Part shown: piece after piece, positions 52,839-62,890 of the stretch
Numbering within the stretch: position 1 is the first letter of the stretch
Layout of the letters: the number at the start of each line of letters is the position of its first letter
NCBI RefSeq assembly: GCF_020438995.1
Contig: NZ_JAGQTN010000052.1
Coordinates: 1 to 64,000 of the forward strand
Reading direction: 5' to 3'
Source: Gordonia sp. (in: high G+C Gram-positive bacteria)
GTDB taxonomy: Bacteria; Actinomycetota; Actinomycetes; Mycobacteriales; Mycobacteriaceae
DNA: 64,000 nt
Position numbers and translations under genes: made by a program
The notes under the pieces: model-generated
What the model was told of the DNA's origin: nothing
The model's database searches: none
What the model saw: the letters and a program-made list of their open reading frames with translations, nothing else

Positions 52839-53172
52839 CGGTTCGCAAACTCCTTCTTCCTCGGGCTGGTTACGTCATGCGGCAGGGTCACCGGACCCCT
52901 CGTGACCCTCGCTCGTTCCTCGCATCGGCCTCGGGGATCAAAATGTGTCCCCGACCTTCCCGCGCCTTGCAAACAGGGATCAAGATGTGTCCCCAACTTT
53001 CTTGACCCCCGAAGAACCGCAACACCGACAGTCGACGGCCACCTTCTTGACCCCCGAAGAACCGCAACACCGACAGTTGACGGCCACCTTCTTGATCCCT
53101 GAGGAGCCGAGCCGCTAGGCGAGGCGTCTCGAAGGGTCCGGTGAGTCGCGGCTCCCAAACCTGTCACCTCAC
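52839..53172. repeat. Repeat-filled spacer between glfT2 and glf
   Basis: All 334 bases are repetitive. From 52895 to 52975 there are degenerate copies of the dispersed repeat (GTCACCGGACCCCTCGTGAC, then CTCGGGGATCAAAATG). From 53001 a 45-base unit starting CTTGACCCCCGAAGAACCGC recurs at 53046 and begins a third time at 53091. From 53091 to 53150 lies a full minus-orientation copy (TTGATCCCTGAGGAGCCGAG ... CGTCTCGAAGGGTCCGGTGA). No gene is present. The repeats form large inverted structures and separate glf from the glfT2 operon. Confidence 0.88.
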
Positions 53173-54375
<1,203 letters not shown>

Positions 54376-54432
54376 TCAGCCTATCGGACCGAACCTGAGG
54401 ATAAGCAGAACGCGCCCCATGCGCTGCCGGGA

Positions 54433-55965
54433 TCAGCGCAGGGCATCGTATCGGGGGAAGCCGACGACCGGTACCCCGCCCTTGCTCAGATAGTCGGCGA
54501 GAGCACGCCCGGCCAGCGCGTGGACTCCGGTGTCGGCGGAGAAGAACATCATGCCGCGCTGGAACAACGCGATGACGCCCTGACCGTCGGGGGTGAGGTT
54601 GGGGATGCCGATCGCCCGTCCGAGTACCCCGGTGAGGCCGCCGAGGTCGTCGAATCTGCCGTTGATCAGCTGCGTGCCCACCTCGAGCAGCTGCGCCGCA
54701 CCAGGCAGAAGCTCGTCGAAGATGGTTTCGAGGATGCCGAGATCCGATCCGCCGCCGCGCGGCGGTGCGACAATCCTCGGCTTGCTCGTCTGCCCCTTGA
54801 TCGCGAAGAACGACGACCGCAGGCCCAGCGTGGTGCGGGCATCCTCGCCGGTCACGACGACGCTGCCGGCCGAGCCGACCACCCGCACCTTCACGGCGCG
54901 GCCCCAGTTCGGTCCCAGTCCGTTGGCCTCGATCACCTCGAAGGAGCGCAGGGCACCCACGCCGAAGGCGCCGCCGATGGTGTTGGGACTCAGCGTCACG
55001 GTCCAGTTGTGCGACGGCGAGATGACGTCGCCCTTGTCCTCGACCGCGGGGAACTGCCCGCCTGCGGTGTAGCCGCCCGTCGACGCCGAGAACTCGGTGA
55101 ACGCCGGCTTGCCCGCAGCGAGCCGGACCTGCCCGGCGGTCGCGTCGGCCGCGGCGTTGGTACGCCGATCCTCGACGGACGCACCGCCGTAGACCTGCGA
55201 GTTCTGGGTGTCGTCGATTCTCTTGCCGTCGGCGAGCGCGGCGAGCGCGTAGGTGCGTGCGGCCACGGCCTGCGCCTTGATGGCCTCGGCGCCACCGCCG
55301 TCGGCCCAGCCGGGGGATATCTCCTTCGGCAGGACACCCTTGACGTAGTCGTCGATGTGCACACGGTTGACCACGCGCCCGCCCGCGAAGCCCAGCGCGC
55401 CGCGATACTTGGCGCCCGAGCCGCAGAAGGTGAGGATCTCCCCGGCCGGCCTGCTCGGTCCGGCATGCAGCGGTTCGACGAAGGTGGCCCGCACGGATCG
55501 TACGATCGGCCCACCGCAGCCGCTGGTGATGTTCGCTGTGCCCCCGGCCAGGCTCACCGCCTGTCCGGGGGCGACGGTCTGCCCGCCGACCCGCATTCCG
55601 GCGACCGCACGCACAGAAACCGAGCCCCGATTCGTCAGAATGACGTCGATCTCGGACCTGTCCGCCTTCCCCGCGGTGGTGCCGCCGTAAAAATGGCGCA
55701 GGATCCTGCTTGCAGACCAGCCCTTCTTCGCATAGCCGTACGCACCCCATTGCCCCAGACCACGGCCATGACCGTGACCGTGACCGATCAAGGTCACCGG
55801 GCCGTTGGCGGCGAGTTCGACGTCGTCGGCCGAGTCGAATCCGGTCCCGAGCACGAGACCGCCGGCGACGATCACGGGCGCCAGGCCCAGCGCCGTCAAC
55901 GACAGCCTGCGCTTGCGTGCATCCCGTGGCCGGGTGCCGGTCGTGAACATTCTCAGACGTGGCAT
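54433..55965 (-). CDS. SpoIID/LytB-domain cell-wall protein
   Basis: The product is 510 residues from ATG 55965; an in-frame ATG at 55950 is also possible. A basic start and secretion helix (KRRLSLTALGLAPVIVAGG) are followed by a SpoIID/LytB domain at about 90-370. Its marks are GHGHGHGRGLGQWGAYGYAKKGW, the VHIDDYVKGVLPKEISPGW loop and EAIKAQAVAARTYAL. SpoIID proteins cut denuded glycan strands in sporulators; in mycolic-acid bacteria related proteins are secreted with unproven activity. The C-terminal ~130 residues are a separate domain. It is divergent from the PGRP amidase gene, with a GTCAC direct repeat upstream. Confidence 0.82.
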   Translation of the reverse strand: MPRLRMFTTGTRPRDARKRRLSLTALGLAPVIVAGGLVLGTGFDSADDVELAANGPVTLIGHGHGHGRGLGQWGAYGYAKKGWSASRILRHFYGGTTAGKADRSEIDVILTNRGSVSVRAVAGMRVGGQTVAPGQAVSLAGGTANITSGCGGPIVRSVRATFVEPLHAGPSRPAGEILTFCGSGAKYRGALGFAGGRVVNRVHIDDYVKGVLPKEISPGWADGGGAEAIKAQAVAARTYALAALADGKRIDDTQNSQVYGGASVEDRRTNAAADATAGQVRLAAGKPAFTEFSASTGGYTAGGQFPAVEDKGDVISPSHNWTVTLSPNTIGGAFGVGALRSFEVIEANGLGPNWGRAVKVRVVGSAGSVVVTGEDARTTLGLRSSFFAIKGQTSKPRIVAPPRGGGSDLGILETIFDELLPGAAQLLEVGTQLINGRFDDLGGLTGVLGRAIGIPNLTPDGQGVIALFQRGMMFFSADTGVHALAGRALADYLSKGGVPVVGFPRYDALR

Positions 55966-56069
55966 GACCGCCGGACTCCCCTCGGGTTACCCCCGCATGT
56001 GGTTCGTAGCAGTGGGTGCGTACACGGGCAGGTCACCCGCCGCGAAGCCGTTGCAGCGGGAGACCAGCC

Positions 56070-56087
56070 GTGACTCATGTGACTAAT
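56070..56087. promoter_or_regulatory. Candidate MtrA box between the SpoIID and PGRP genes
   Basis: GTGACTCAT-GTGACTAAT is a 9-base direct repeat, read on the minus strand as ATTAGTCAC-ATGAGTCAC, 105-122 bases upstream of the SpoIID start. Direct repeats of GTCAC at 9-base spacing resemble reported MtrA boxes, and wall hydrolases are typical MtrA targets. The rest of the ~298-base divergent region carries no gene. Confidence 0.4.
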
Positions 56088-56263
56088 GTTGCGAATGAGA
56101 CTGTAGTGACCATAGTGAATCTCTCGCGATAACGATAACCCCACTAGATAACAACAGCATCACGAGTTTCATCTGAACGGCGCGTCGCTCACACCACAGG
56201 GCACAGCAGGCGCACAGGATGTACACGGTCGGCGACGCCGCATGACCCGGCAGGAGACTCACC

Positions 56264-58063
56264 GTGCGATACCCCAGAACCAAGCCACCGATCGTGCTCG
56301 CGATCGTCGCCGCGCTGGCCGTCGCGAGCCCGTTCGCGGTCACCTACTTCGGAGCCGATCCCGTCCCGGTCGATCGCACGAACACCGCCGGCATGACATC
56401 GGTCGAGGAGATCTCCCTGGCCGACCTCCCTACCTACGCCCTCGACATCGCCACATCGGGCCTCGCCGACCTCGGGATCAAGCTGCCGACGATCGATCCG
56501 GCACTGTTCCCCGACCCGGAGACCGGACGCACGGCCCCGGCACCGCCACGAGAACCATCGGCACCGCCGACACGAGAATCATCGGCACCGCCGAGGGGGT
56601 CGTTGCCGGACACCGAAGTCGTCAGAACCCCGGCGCCGCGGACCGTGAACCCCGTGCCCAGCTCGAAGATCACACCGGCCAAGCCGGCACCTGCGAAGAC
56701 CGCGCCGACCAAGACGACACCGACCAAGACGACCTCGACAAGGACGGCACCGACAAGGCGTTCACCGCCGAAGACCACACCCGCAAAGGACGCCCCGGCA
56801 AAACGGTCTCCCACAAACAAGAAGCCGCCCACGAAAACGCCAACGGCGAAGCGATCACCGAAAACGGTCGCCCCGGGCTCGGACACGGCGGCGAGGATGC
56901 CGGTGGTCTCGCCGCGGATGGCCGACGGCCGACCCGTCGGCGCCGCTGTGCAACGCATCGCCAACAACGGAAAGCCCCTCAAGATGGTGGCGCTGACCTG
57001 GGACAAACCCATCGACGCCACCCCTTACCTGCGGGTCCAGGACAAGACCGGCAGATGGGGCCCGTGGACCGAGCTCGACACCGTCGACAGTGCGGGCAGC
57101 CCGGGACCGGGAGAACGGCGGCGCCAGAAGTACGTGGGCGGCACCGAACCGCTCTGGGTGGGCGACGCGAAGGCTGCCGAGGTCCTGCTCACCAGGAGCC
57201 GCAGAGCCATCCCCGCAGCCGAGACGCAGAGCGGGCTGCTCACCCAGCTGGGCATCGGATCGTCCGATTCGATCATCGCGACGCTCGTCGACACCGTGCT
57301 GTCGGCGGTCCGCGCGACGGTGATCACGCCGCGGGGCCTGTTGTCGATCGGATCGTCGGTGCTGACGTCGCTGGCCGGTGGTCCGAAGGTGATCTCGCGG
57401 GCCCAGTGGGGTGCCGACGAGAGAATCCGCTGCTCACGGCCCCGCTACAGTCCCCAGCTCAAGGGGGCGGTCGTCCACCACACCGCCGGATCCAACGACT
57501 ACACGCCCCAGCAGTCCGCCGAGATCGTCCGCGGCATCTACGCGTATCACGCACAGGTCCTCAACTGGTGCGATATCGGCTACAACGTGCTCGTCGACAA
57601 GTACGGGCAGATCTTCGAAGGCGCCTACGGCGGTCTGGGCCGCAACGTGGAAGGCAACCACACCGGCGGGTTCAACCGGTCGACACTCGGATTGGCGATG
57701 ATCGGCGACCTCAACGAGGCTGCGCCGACCGCGCAGATGGTCTCCGCCACCGGCCGTTTCCTGCGCTGGCGCCTGGGCCTGGCGAGGCTGTCACCGGTCG
57801 GCACCTCCGCCCTCGAGGCCCGCTACTTCGCCGACAGCAAGTTCGCGGCGGGCAGTGTCGCCGACGTACCGACGATCGCCGCTCACAGCGACCTCAACCA
57901 CACCGACTGCCCCGGCCTGTACGGCGACGAGGCGCTCACCTCCATCCGCGCCATCGCCGCCGGCGGCACACCGATCGTCCCCGTCCGGCCCTCCCCGACC
58001 CGGGCAGCACCGACCCCCGTAGTGGCACCGGCCCCTGTTCCGACTGCACCTTCCGCCCGCTGA
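56264..58063 (+). CDS. Secreted PGRP-type N-acetylmuramoyl-L-alanine amidase
   Basis: The product is 599 residues from GTG 56264, with AGGAGA upstream. An N-terminal secretion helix (PPIVLAIVAALAVASPFAV) precedes a ~130-residue Thr/Pro/Lys-rich stalk (about 100-210). A first domain (~215-350) containing KMVALTWDKPIDATPYLRV has no name that I recognise. The amidase/PGRP domain spans ~375-565: ISRAQWGADERIR, AVVHHTAGSNDYTP with zinc-ligand His, YNVLVDKYGQIFEGAYGG and HSDLNHTDCPG with the remaining zinc ligands His and Cys. It cleaves the lactyl bond of peptidoglycan stem peptides outside the cell. M. tuberculosis Rv3811, in the same place near glf, has this architecture. Confidence 0.88.
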   Translation: MRYPRTKPPIVLAIVAALAVASPFAVTYFGADPVPVDRTNTAGMTSVEEISLADLPTYALDIATSGLADLGIKLPTIDPALFPDPETGRTAPAPPREPSAPPTRESSAPPRGSLPDTEVVRTPAPRTVNPVPSSKITPAKPAPAKTAPTKTTPTKTTSTRTAPTRRSPPKTTPAKDAPAKRSPTNKKPPTKTPTAKRSPKTVAPGSDTAARMPVVSPRMADGRPVGAAVQRIANNGKPLKMVALTWDKPIDATPYLRVQDKTGRWGPWTELDTVDSAGSPGPGERRRQKYVGGTEPLWVGDAKAAEVLLTRSRRAIPAAETQSGLLTQLGIGSSDSIIATLVDTVLSAVRATVITPRGLLSIGSSVLTSLAGGPKVISRAQWGADERIRCSRPRYSPQLKGAVVHHTAGSNDYTPQQSAEIVRGIYAYHAQVLNWCDIGYNVLVDKYGQIFEGAYGGLGRNVEGNHTGGFNRSTLGLAMIGDLNEAAPTAQMVSATGRFLRWRLGLARLSPVGTSALEARYFADSKFAAGSVADVPTIAAHSDLNHTDCPGLYGDEALTSIRAIAAGGTPIVPVRPSPTRAAPTPVVAPAPVPTAPSAR

Positions 58064-58117
58064 GTTACCGGGTCCGGCACAAGCCTGCGCGAGCATTCTG
58101 CTGCGAACTACGGCACA

Positions 58118-58660
58118 ATGCGGCGTATGCGCGTGAAAAACACCTCGCAACCCTCCACCGTGTCCACTACCCGCCGCATCGCCGTGGCGGTCGCTGTCAC
58201 GGCGGGTCTCAGCGGGCTTCTCGGTGGTGCCATTACCGCTCCCGACGCGGCGGCGGTACCCAGTGCGGAAACCACCGACAAGCCGGCCACCCAGAAGCCG
58301 CCCGCCGAGAAGGAGACCCCCAAGCCGGTGGTGAAGAAGCCGGTGGTGAAGAAGTCCAGGCCGATCGTGCGGGCCTGGGCGTCGCACGGCCGCATCTACA
58401 TGAGCGCCATCAACCTGCCCGAGGGCCGCAAACTGTGCGGCCTCACCGTGCAGGTGGCCCCGCAGTACATCGGCAGCTACGACCCCATCAAACAGCTCGG
58501 CGACAGGTCCACCCGCGGCCGGTCGATCACCCTCGCCACCCAGCCGCTGCCGCCCGGCAACCACACGGTGAGCCTGCGCTGCTACAGCGGCGACGACGGC
58601 GGCACCATCGTCGCCTCGACCCGGCATGTGCAGATCGGTTTCATCGAGTGGGCGTCCTGA
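58118..58660 (+). CDS. Small secreted protein of unknown function
   Basis: The product is 180 residues from ATG 58118; the ATG at 58127 is an alternative. A secretion helix (RRIAVAVAVTAGLSGLLGG) ends at an AxA-type site (DAAAVP). A Lys/Pro/Glu linker with a perfect repeat (KPVVKKPVVKK) follows, then a ~110-residue domain with strands such as VRAWASHGRIYMSAINLPEG and a final HVQIGFIEWAS. Two Cys (in KLCGLTV and SLRCYSG) could form a disulfide, giving an Ig-like beta fold. I do not recognise the family. It lies 54 bases after the amidase on the same strand and before a strong hairpin, so it may be co-transcribed. Confidence 0.7.
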   Translation: MRRMRVKNTSQPSTVSTTRRIAVAVAVTAGLSGLLGGAITAPDAAAVPSAETTDKPATQKPPAEKETPKPVVKKPVVKKSRPIVRAWASHGRIYMSAINLPEGRKLCGLTVQVAPQYIGSYDPIKQLGDRSTRGRSITLATQPLPPGNHTVSLRCYSGDDGGTIVASTRHVQIGFIEWAS

Positions 58661-58667
58661 TCCCGTT

Positions 58668-58734
58668 CTAAACCCCACCGATAGCGCCCGGCATCGCAAT
58701 TATTGTGATGCCGGGCCGCAGCGGTGGGGTTTAG
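58668..58734. terminator. Nested bidirectional hairpin between the small secreted protein and hsdR
   Basis: Outer arms CTAAACCCCACCG (58668-58680) and its complement (58722-58734) are perfect over 13 bases. An inner pair GCCCGGCATC / GATGCCGGGC (58686-58695 / 58707-58716) closes on an AT-rich loop. It sits between convergent genes, and the right arm includes the hsdR stop codon. It likely ends both transcripts. Confidence 0.8.
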
Positions 58735-61700
58735 GACGAACGACCGGCGTGACTCGCCGCATACGCGGGGGCCAGTGCCTCCATCTGCTCGATGACGATC
58801 CTGATGGCCTCGGGCTGCTTGTCCGGCGGGTACTTGAACTTGACGAGCACCCGTTTGACCGATGAGCGAAGTTTGGCGCGGACGTCGTCGCGGACGGTCC
58901 AGTCGTATTTGGTGTCTCGCTGCATGATTCGGACCAGTTCGCGGGCGATGTCGGCCAGGACGTCGTTGCCCTGTAGTTCGACGGCCGATCTGTTGGCGGC
59001 GACGGCGTCGAAGAACGCCAGCTCGTCGTCCGAGAGCGGCGGGTTGAAGCTCTGTCCCCGATTGCCTTCGGCGGCGATGTCGTGGGCCATCGCGATCAGC
59101 TCGGCGATCACCTCGGCGGAGGTGATCTGTTGATTGGTGTACCGGCGCATCAGTTCGGTGATGCGGTCGGAGAATTCTCGTTGCCGCACCAGGCTGTTGC
59201 GGGTGGCGCGGCGTGATTCTTCGGTGAGGGTGGCGCGCAACGCCTCGATCGCGAGGTGCGGATTGGCCGCCGACCGCGCCTTGGCCTCGAAGTCGGGGGT
59301 GAGGTCGTTCAGCGACGGTTTGGGCAGGCCGGCGGCCTCGTAGATGTCGACGATCTCCCCGGATGCGGTGGAGTCGGCGACCAGCCGCGACAGCAGTCGG
59401 CGGATGTCCTCGGGGATGGGCTTGCCCTCGGCCTGACGCCTGTTGGCCTCGATTTTGCCCATCCATACGCGCACTTCTTCGTAGAACTTGATGTCGGGGC
59501 GCAGTTCGGCGAGCGATTGATCGCCACCGGCGAGCGCCCAGGCGCGGGCGAGGTTTCCGGCGAGTTCGCGGTATCGGACCGCCGCCGACTTAGGTTGTCC
59601 GTCGATCTCGACGCCCGGAGTGTCGGGGGCGAGCAGATGGTCGGCCAGTCCTCGGGTGGCCCGCATCCACGGATTGCTGCCACCGCTTCTGACCACCTTG
59701 CGCCAGTCATATCCGGCGCACAGCGCGTCGATGCGGGCAAGCGTTTCGCGAGCCAGTCCGGCAGCCTCGTCGATGCGTTTGCCGACGGGTTTGGTCTGCT
59801 GATCGGTGTCGGTGTATTCGGCCAGCGCCGCATTCAGGCTCTCCGCGAGCGGTGCGTAGGCGACTAGCAGGCCGGCGGGTTTGCCGCGGAAGGTGCGGTT
59901 CACGCGTGCGAGGGTCTGCATGAGCAGCGCGCCCTTGAGTGGGCGGTCGAGGTACAGGGTGTGCAGCGGCGGCGCGTCGAATCCGGTGAGCAGCATGTCT
60001 TTGACGATGATGATCTGCAGCGGGTCGTCGGGATCTTTGAGGCGTTTCTGGATGGCCTTGTTCTGTGCGTCGCGGCGCACGTGCCTGCTGATCGGTTCCT
60101 GATCCTTCGCAGACCCCGAGTAGACGACCTTGACGACGCCGGCGGATTCAGAACCGTTGTGCCAGTCCGGTTTCAGCGCGACGATCTCGTCGTAGAGCCG
60201 GGCACAGATGTCGCGGGTCGCGCCGACGATGAGCGCTTTCCCCGGGGATTCGATAAATGGCAGCATCGCCTTCGACCGGGTTTCCCAGTGTGCGACGATA
60301 TCGGCGGCAAGTGCTGTGAGTCGTTGTGGCGCACCGTATACCGCGTTGATGACGGCGACGGACTTTTCGATCTGGGCACGTTCGACGTCGTCGAGACCAC
60401 GGGTCGCCTCGTCAGCGGCACGGTCGAGGTCGTCCTCGGTGATCTGCTGCGCCAGTGATACTTTGATCAGTCGCGGCTCGAAATACACAGGTACGGTGGC
60501 ACCGTCGTCGACTGCGCGGGTCAGGTCGTAGATATCGATGTACGGCCCGAACACGTCGCGGGTGTTGCGCTCGGCCAACGAGATCGGAGTTCCGGTGAAT
60601 GCGATGAGCGTGGCATTGGGAACGGCATCGGCGAGGTGGCGGGCGTACCCGTCGAGGTCGTCGTAGTGGCTGCGGTGCGCCTCGTCGACGATGACGATGA
60701 CGTTGCGGCGGTCGGTGAGCAATGGGTGGTCGGAGCCCGCGTCGCGTTCTTCCTTTGTGCGGCCGAACTTTTGCAGGGTGGTGAAGTAGATGCCGCCGGT
60801 GGTGCGGTCGGCCAGTTCGTGCCGCAGTTGGTCGCGGGTGCCGATCTTGACCGGTGACTCGCCGAGCAGCCGGGACCGGTTGAAGGTGTCGAACAGTTGC
60901 CCGTCGAGGTCGCGGCGGTCGGTGACGACGATGATGGTGGGGTTCTTCAGCTTTGGTTGTTTGGCGACGAGGTGGGCGTACAGTTCCATCTCCATCGACT
61001 TGCCCGACCCCTGGGTGTGCCAGACGACTCCGGCCTTACCGGTGCTCTCGGCCGCCACCACCGTATTGCCGACGGCTTTGGTGACAGCAAAGTACTGGTG
61101 CGGCTTGGCAATTCGTTTCACATACCCGTCGGCGCCGGCATCGAACGCTACGAAGTTGTGTTGCAGCTGCACGAACCGTTCGGGATTGAAGACGCCGTCG
61201 ATGAGCCATTCGAGTTCGATGCCGACGTCATCGTCGTCGGCAGCGACCGTCGTGATCGGTTTCCCGTCATCATCGACGTTCCACGGTGCGTAATGCTCGA
61301 ACGGCGTGAACGGCGTTCCGTAACGGGCGGTGACTCCGTCGCTGATCACGGTGACGACGGCGAACCGGAACGCCATCGGGAACTCACGCAGGTACGTCTG
61401 CAGCTGGGCGTGCGCCGCCGCCACCGTCGCTCCGGCCATCCCGGCCTGTTTGAGTTCGATGATCGTGACCGGTAATCCGTTGAGGTACAACACCACATCG
61501 AAGCGTCGATGATATTCACGGTTGCGGATGGTGACCTGCTGGACGGCGAGCAGTTCGTTCTCATCAGGCCGCTGACTGGCCACCCTGATGGTCGGATTCT
61601 GTTCCAGCCCTTGATGATCGACATAGGTGATGCCACGATAGCCCGTGGTGACGATCTGATGCAGCCGATAGTTTTCGGCCATCGGGTCCTGCGACTGCGG

Positions 61701-61925
61701 CGCAAGAATAGCCGCCTGCGCCTGCACCAGATATTCAGCCGGAACAACGGGATTGAGCTCGCGCATCGCGGCCAGCAGCCGATCCGGGAGCACCAGATCC
61801 TCCCACGACGTGCGCCCCGATTCCGTTCCGGGCGCGATATCCTGCCCCTTGAGCGGCTGCCAGTTATGTTCGCCGAGCCGGTCGACGGTGAACTGCTCCC
61901 ACTCGGATTCGGGAATGATGCTCAT
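58731..61925 (-). CDS. hsdR: Type I restriction enzyme R subunit HsdR, without adjacent M or S genes
   Basis: The product is 1064 residues from ATG 61925. The N-terminal nuclease core has Asp143 in RRFDVVLYLNG and Glu157-Leu-Lys159 in TIIELKQAG. The helicase motor follows: Walker A TQGSGKS at 304-310, DEAH at 414-417, LIAFTGTPISL, and QTLARVNRTFRGK as motif VI. It should translocate and cut DNA once positioned by an HsdM/HsdS methylase complex. No methylase or specificity gene is next to it; upstream lie only a 38-codon frame and a divergent RHH gene. Partner subunits may be elsewhere, or this is a leftover. Confidence 0.93.
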   Translation of the reverse strand: MSIIPESEWEQFTVDRLGEHNWQPLKGQDIAPGTESGRTSWEDLVLPDRLLAAMRELNPVVPAEYLVQAQAAILAPQSQDPMAENYRLHQIVTTGYRGITYVDHQGLEQNPTIRVASQRPDENELLAVQQVTIRNREYHRRFDVVLYLNGLPVTIIELKQAGMAGATVAAAHAQLQTYLREFPMAFRFAVVTVISDGVTARYGTPFTPFEHYAPWNVDDDGKPITTVAADDDDVGIELEWLIDGVFNPERFVQLQHNFVAFDAGADGYVKRIAKPHQYFAVTKAVGNTVVAAESTGKAGVVWHTQGSGKSMEMELYAHLVAKQPKLKNPTIIVVTDRRDLDGQLFDTFNRSRLLGESPVKIGTRDQLRHELADRTTGGIYFTTLQKFGRTKEERDAGSDHPLLTDRRNVIVIVDEAHRSHYDDLDGYARHLADAVPNATLIAFTGTPISLAERNTRDVFGPYIDIYDLTRAVDDGATVPVYFEPRLIKVSLAQQITEDDLDRAADEATRGLDDVERAQIEKSVAVINAVYGAPQRLTALAADIVAHWETRSKAMLPFIESPGKALIVGATRDICARLYDEIVALKPDWHNGSESAGVVKVVYSGSAKDQEPISRHVRRDAQNKAIQKRLKDPDDPLQIIIVKDMLLTGFDAPPLHTLYLDRPLKGALLMQTLARVNRTFRGKPAGLLVAYAPLAESLNAALAEYTDTDQQTKPVGKRIDEAAGLARETLARIDALCAGYDWRKVVRSGGSNPWMRATRGLADHLLAPDTPGVEIDGQPKSAAVRYRELAGNLARAWALAGGDQSLAELRPDIKFYEEVRVWMGKIEANRRQAEGKPIPEDIRRLLSRLVADSTASGEIVDIYEAAGLPKPSLNDLTPDFEAKARSAANPHLAIEALRATLTEESRRATRNSLVRQREFSDRITELMRRYTNQQITSAEVIAELIAMAHDIAAEGNRGQSFNPPLSDDELAFFDAVAANRSAVELQGNDVLADIARELVRIMQRDTKYDWTVRDDVRAKLRSSVKRVLVKFKYPPDKQPEAIRIVIEQMEALAPAYAASHAGRSS

Positions 61926-61972
61926 CGTTCGCTCCGTCCTCGGCCGCCGGTACCCCACCAACACTGGTCACA

Positions 61973-62089
61973 CTATGTCAGAGGACTACGACGGTCGGGG
62001 GCGCTCGCCTCACGCCACAGGTCCCGGTAACTGACTTCGGTCGAGTCCGGGGCGACGATCTCCTCGACGGGCACCTTCCCCCGACTCAC
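61973..62089 (-). other. Possible small ORF before hsdR
   Basis: A 38-codon frame from GTG 62089 reads MSRGKVPVEEIVAPDS, then TEVSYRDLWREASAPDRRSP. It ends 47 bases before hsdR. It has coding-like sequence but no ribosome site and no upstream continuation (an in-frame TGA precedes it). It could be the tail of a lost gene of the restriction operon, or a leader peptide. Support is weak. Confidence 0.25.
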
Positions 62090-62141
62090 GCCCCTTGGTC
62101 ACCAGGGGCACACCCCAGACACGGACCACGGTAAGCTTGTA

Positions 62142-62166
62142 CAGTAAAGTGTTATACACTTTACTG
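62142..62166. promoter_or_regulatory. Candidate operator of the RHH gene
   Basis: CAGTAAAGTG-TTATA-CACTTTACTG is a perfect 10-base-arm palindrome, 47 bases upstream of the RHH ATG. Its centre and right arm include TATACA, a likely -10 element. Long AT-rich palindromes with this geometry are typical operators of ribbon-helix-helix repressors. Confidence 0.65.
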
Positions 62167-62212
62167 GGTGGGTGCCCGCAGCGGACACGACGAAAGTAGG
62201 AAGGCAAGATTC

Positions 62213-62494
62213 ATGACCGAGATCAAACGCGATCCCGCGCTCGATGCCCTTGCAAACGACTTCGAACACGACGACTTCGACCTCGTACCCGCAACGGTGG
62301 AGTCGGCCCCCGCAGCGCACTCGCTGCACATGGGCCGCCCCGCAGAACCTCGTGGTGCATCGCCGCTGCGCGCCGTGCGGTTGCCCAAAGCCCTCGACGA
62401 ACAACTCACATCGTATGCACAGCAGAGCGGTGAATCCGCCTCCGCGATCGTGCGCGCAGCGATCAGCGAATACCTCCAGCGACACCCGGCCTGA
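62213..62494 (+). CDS. Ribbon-helix-helix (CopG/Arc-type) regulator or antitoxin
   Basis: The product is 93 residues from ATG 62213 (AGGAAGG upstream). Residues 1-50 are an acidic, probably disordered segment. The RHH DNA-binding domain is at the C-terminus: LRAVRLPKALDEQLTSYAQQ, then SASAIVRAAISEYLQRHPA. The order (acidic N-terminus, C-terminal RHH) is unusual for antitoxins, which mostly have the reverse. No toxin gene follows within ~80 bases; the next minus-strand frame is an Rpn fragment. It may regulate itself, and perhaps divergent hsdR, through the palindrome upstream. Confidence 0.75.
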   Translation: MTEIKRDPALDALANDFEHDDFDLVPATVESAPAAHSLHMGRPAEPRGASPLRAVRLPKALDEQLTSYAQQSGESASAIVRAAISEYLQRHPA

Positions 62495-62573
62495 CCGAGC
62501 TTCGAATCCAAGGAACGGTGCAGGTCTCCGACGACATCACCGCCGAGTCGGGTCAGCAGGGGTTCTCACACGG

Positions 62574-62890
62574 TCAAGGTAGGTCCGTGACAACCAGCAG
62601 GCACTCTTTCGGGCCGACGATCTCCTCGACCGACCCGGCTCCTTGAACCAACCGGTGACTCCACACGGCGATCTGTTCGGTCGTCGCGTGCTCTACCCCG
62701 TACCGCACATCGGCGTCGAGGTCGCCGAACTTGCTGGTCAACATCCGCACCATCAACTGGACCTGCCCGCGTGCTTCGCCTTGAGCGATCAGTTGATCGG
62801 CAGTGGTCATAGCAGCTTCCTCCGTCTCACGCCCCACCGTCGCGGCAAACCTCACCACGTCTTCAACCGGCGTGTCGCGTCCTTACAAGA
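62574..62890 (-). pseudogene. Rpn/PD-(D/E)xK transposase-nuclease remnant (C-terminal part)
   Basis: The surviving frame (about 105 codons to the in-frame TAA upstream of GRDTPVED) reads VVRFAATVGRETEEAAMTTA, then ...QVQLMVRMLTSKFGDLDADVRYGVEHATTEQI. This is the typical C-terminal tail of actinobacterial Rpn-family recombination-promoting nucleases, in which an N-terminal PD-(D/E)xK domain of ~200 residues should precede it. The nuclease part is absent. It is probably non-functional, though a GTG at 62858 or the internal ATG could still be used. Confidence 0.6.

Noticed and set aside
56242..58671. An 809-codon frame overlapping the PGRP amidase in another frame
   Set aside because: The amidase frame has a signal peptide and catalytic zinc ligands; the other frame is Arg/His-rich noise.
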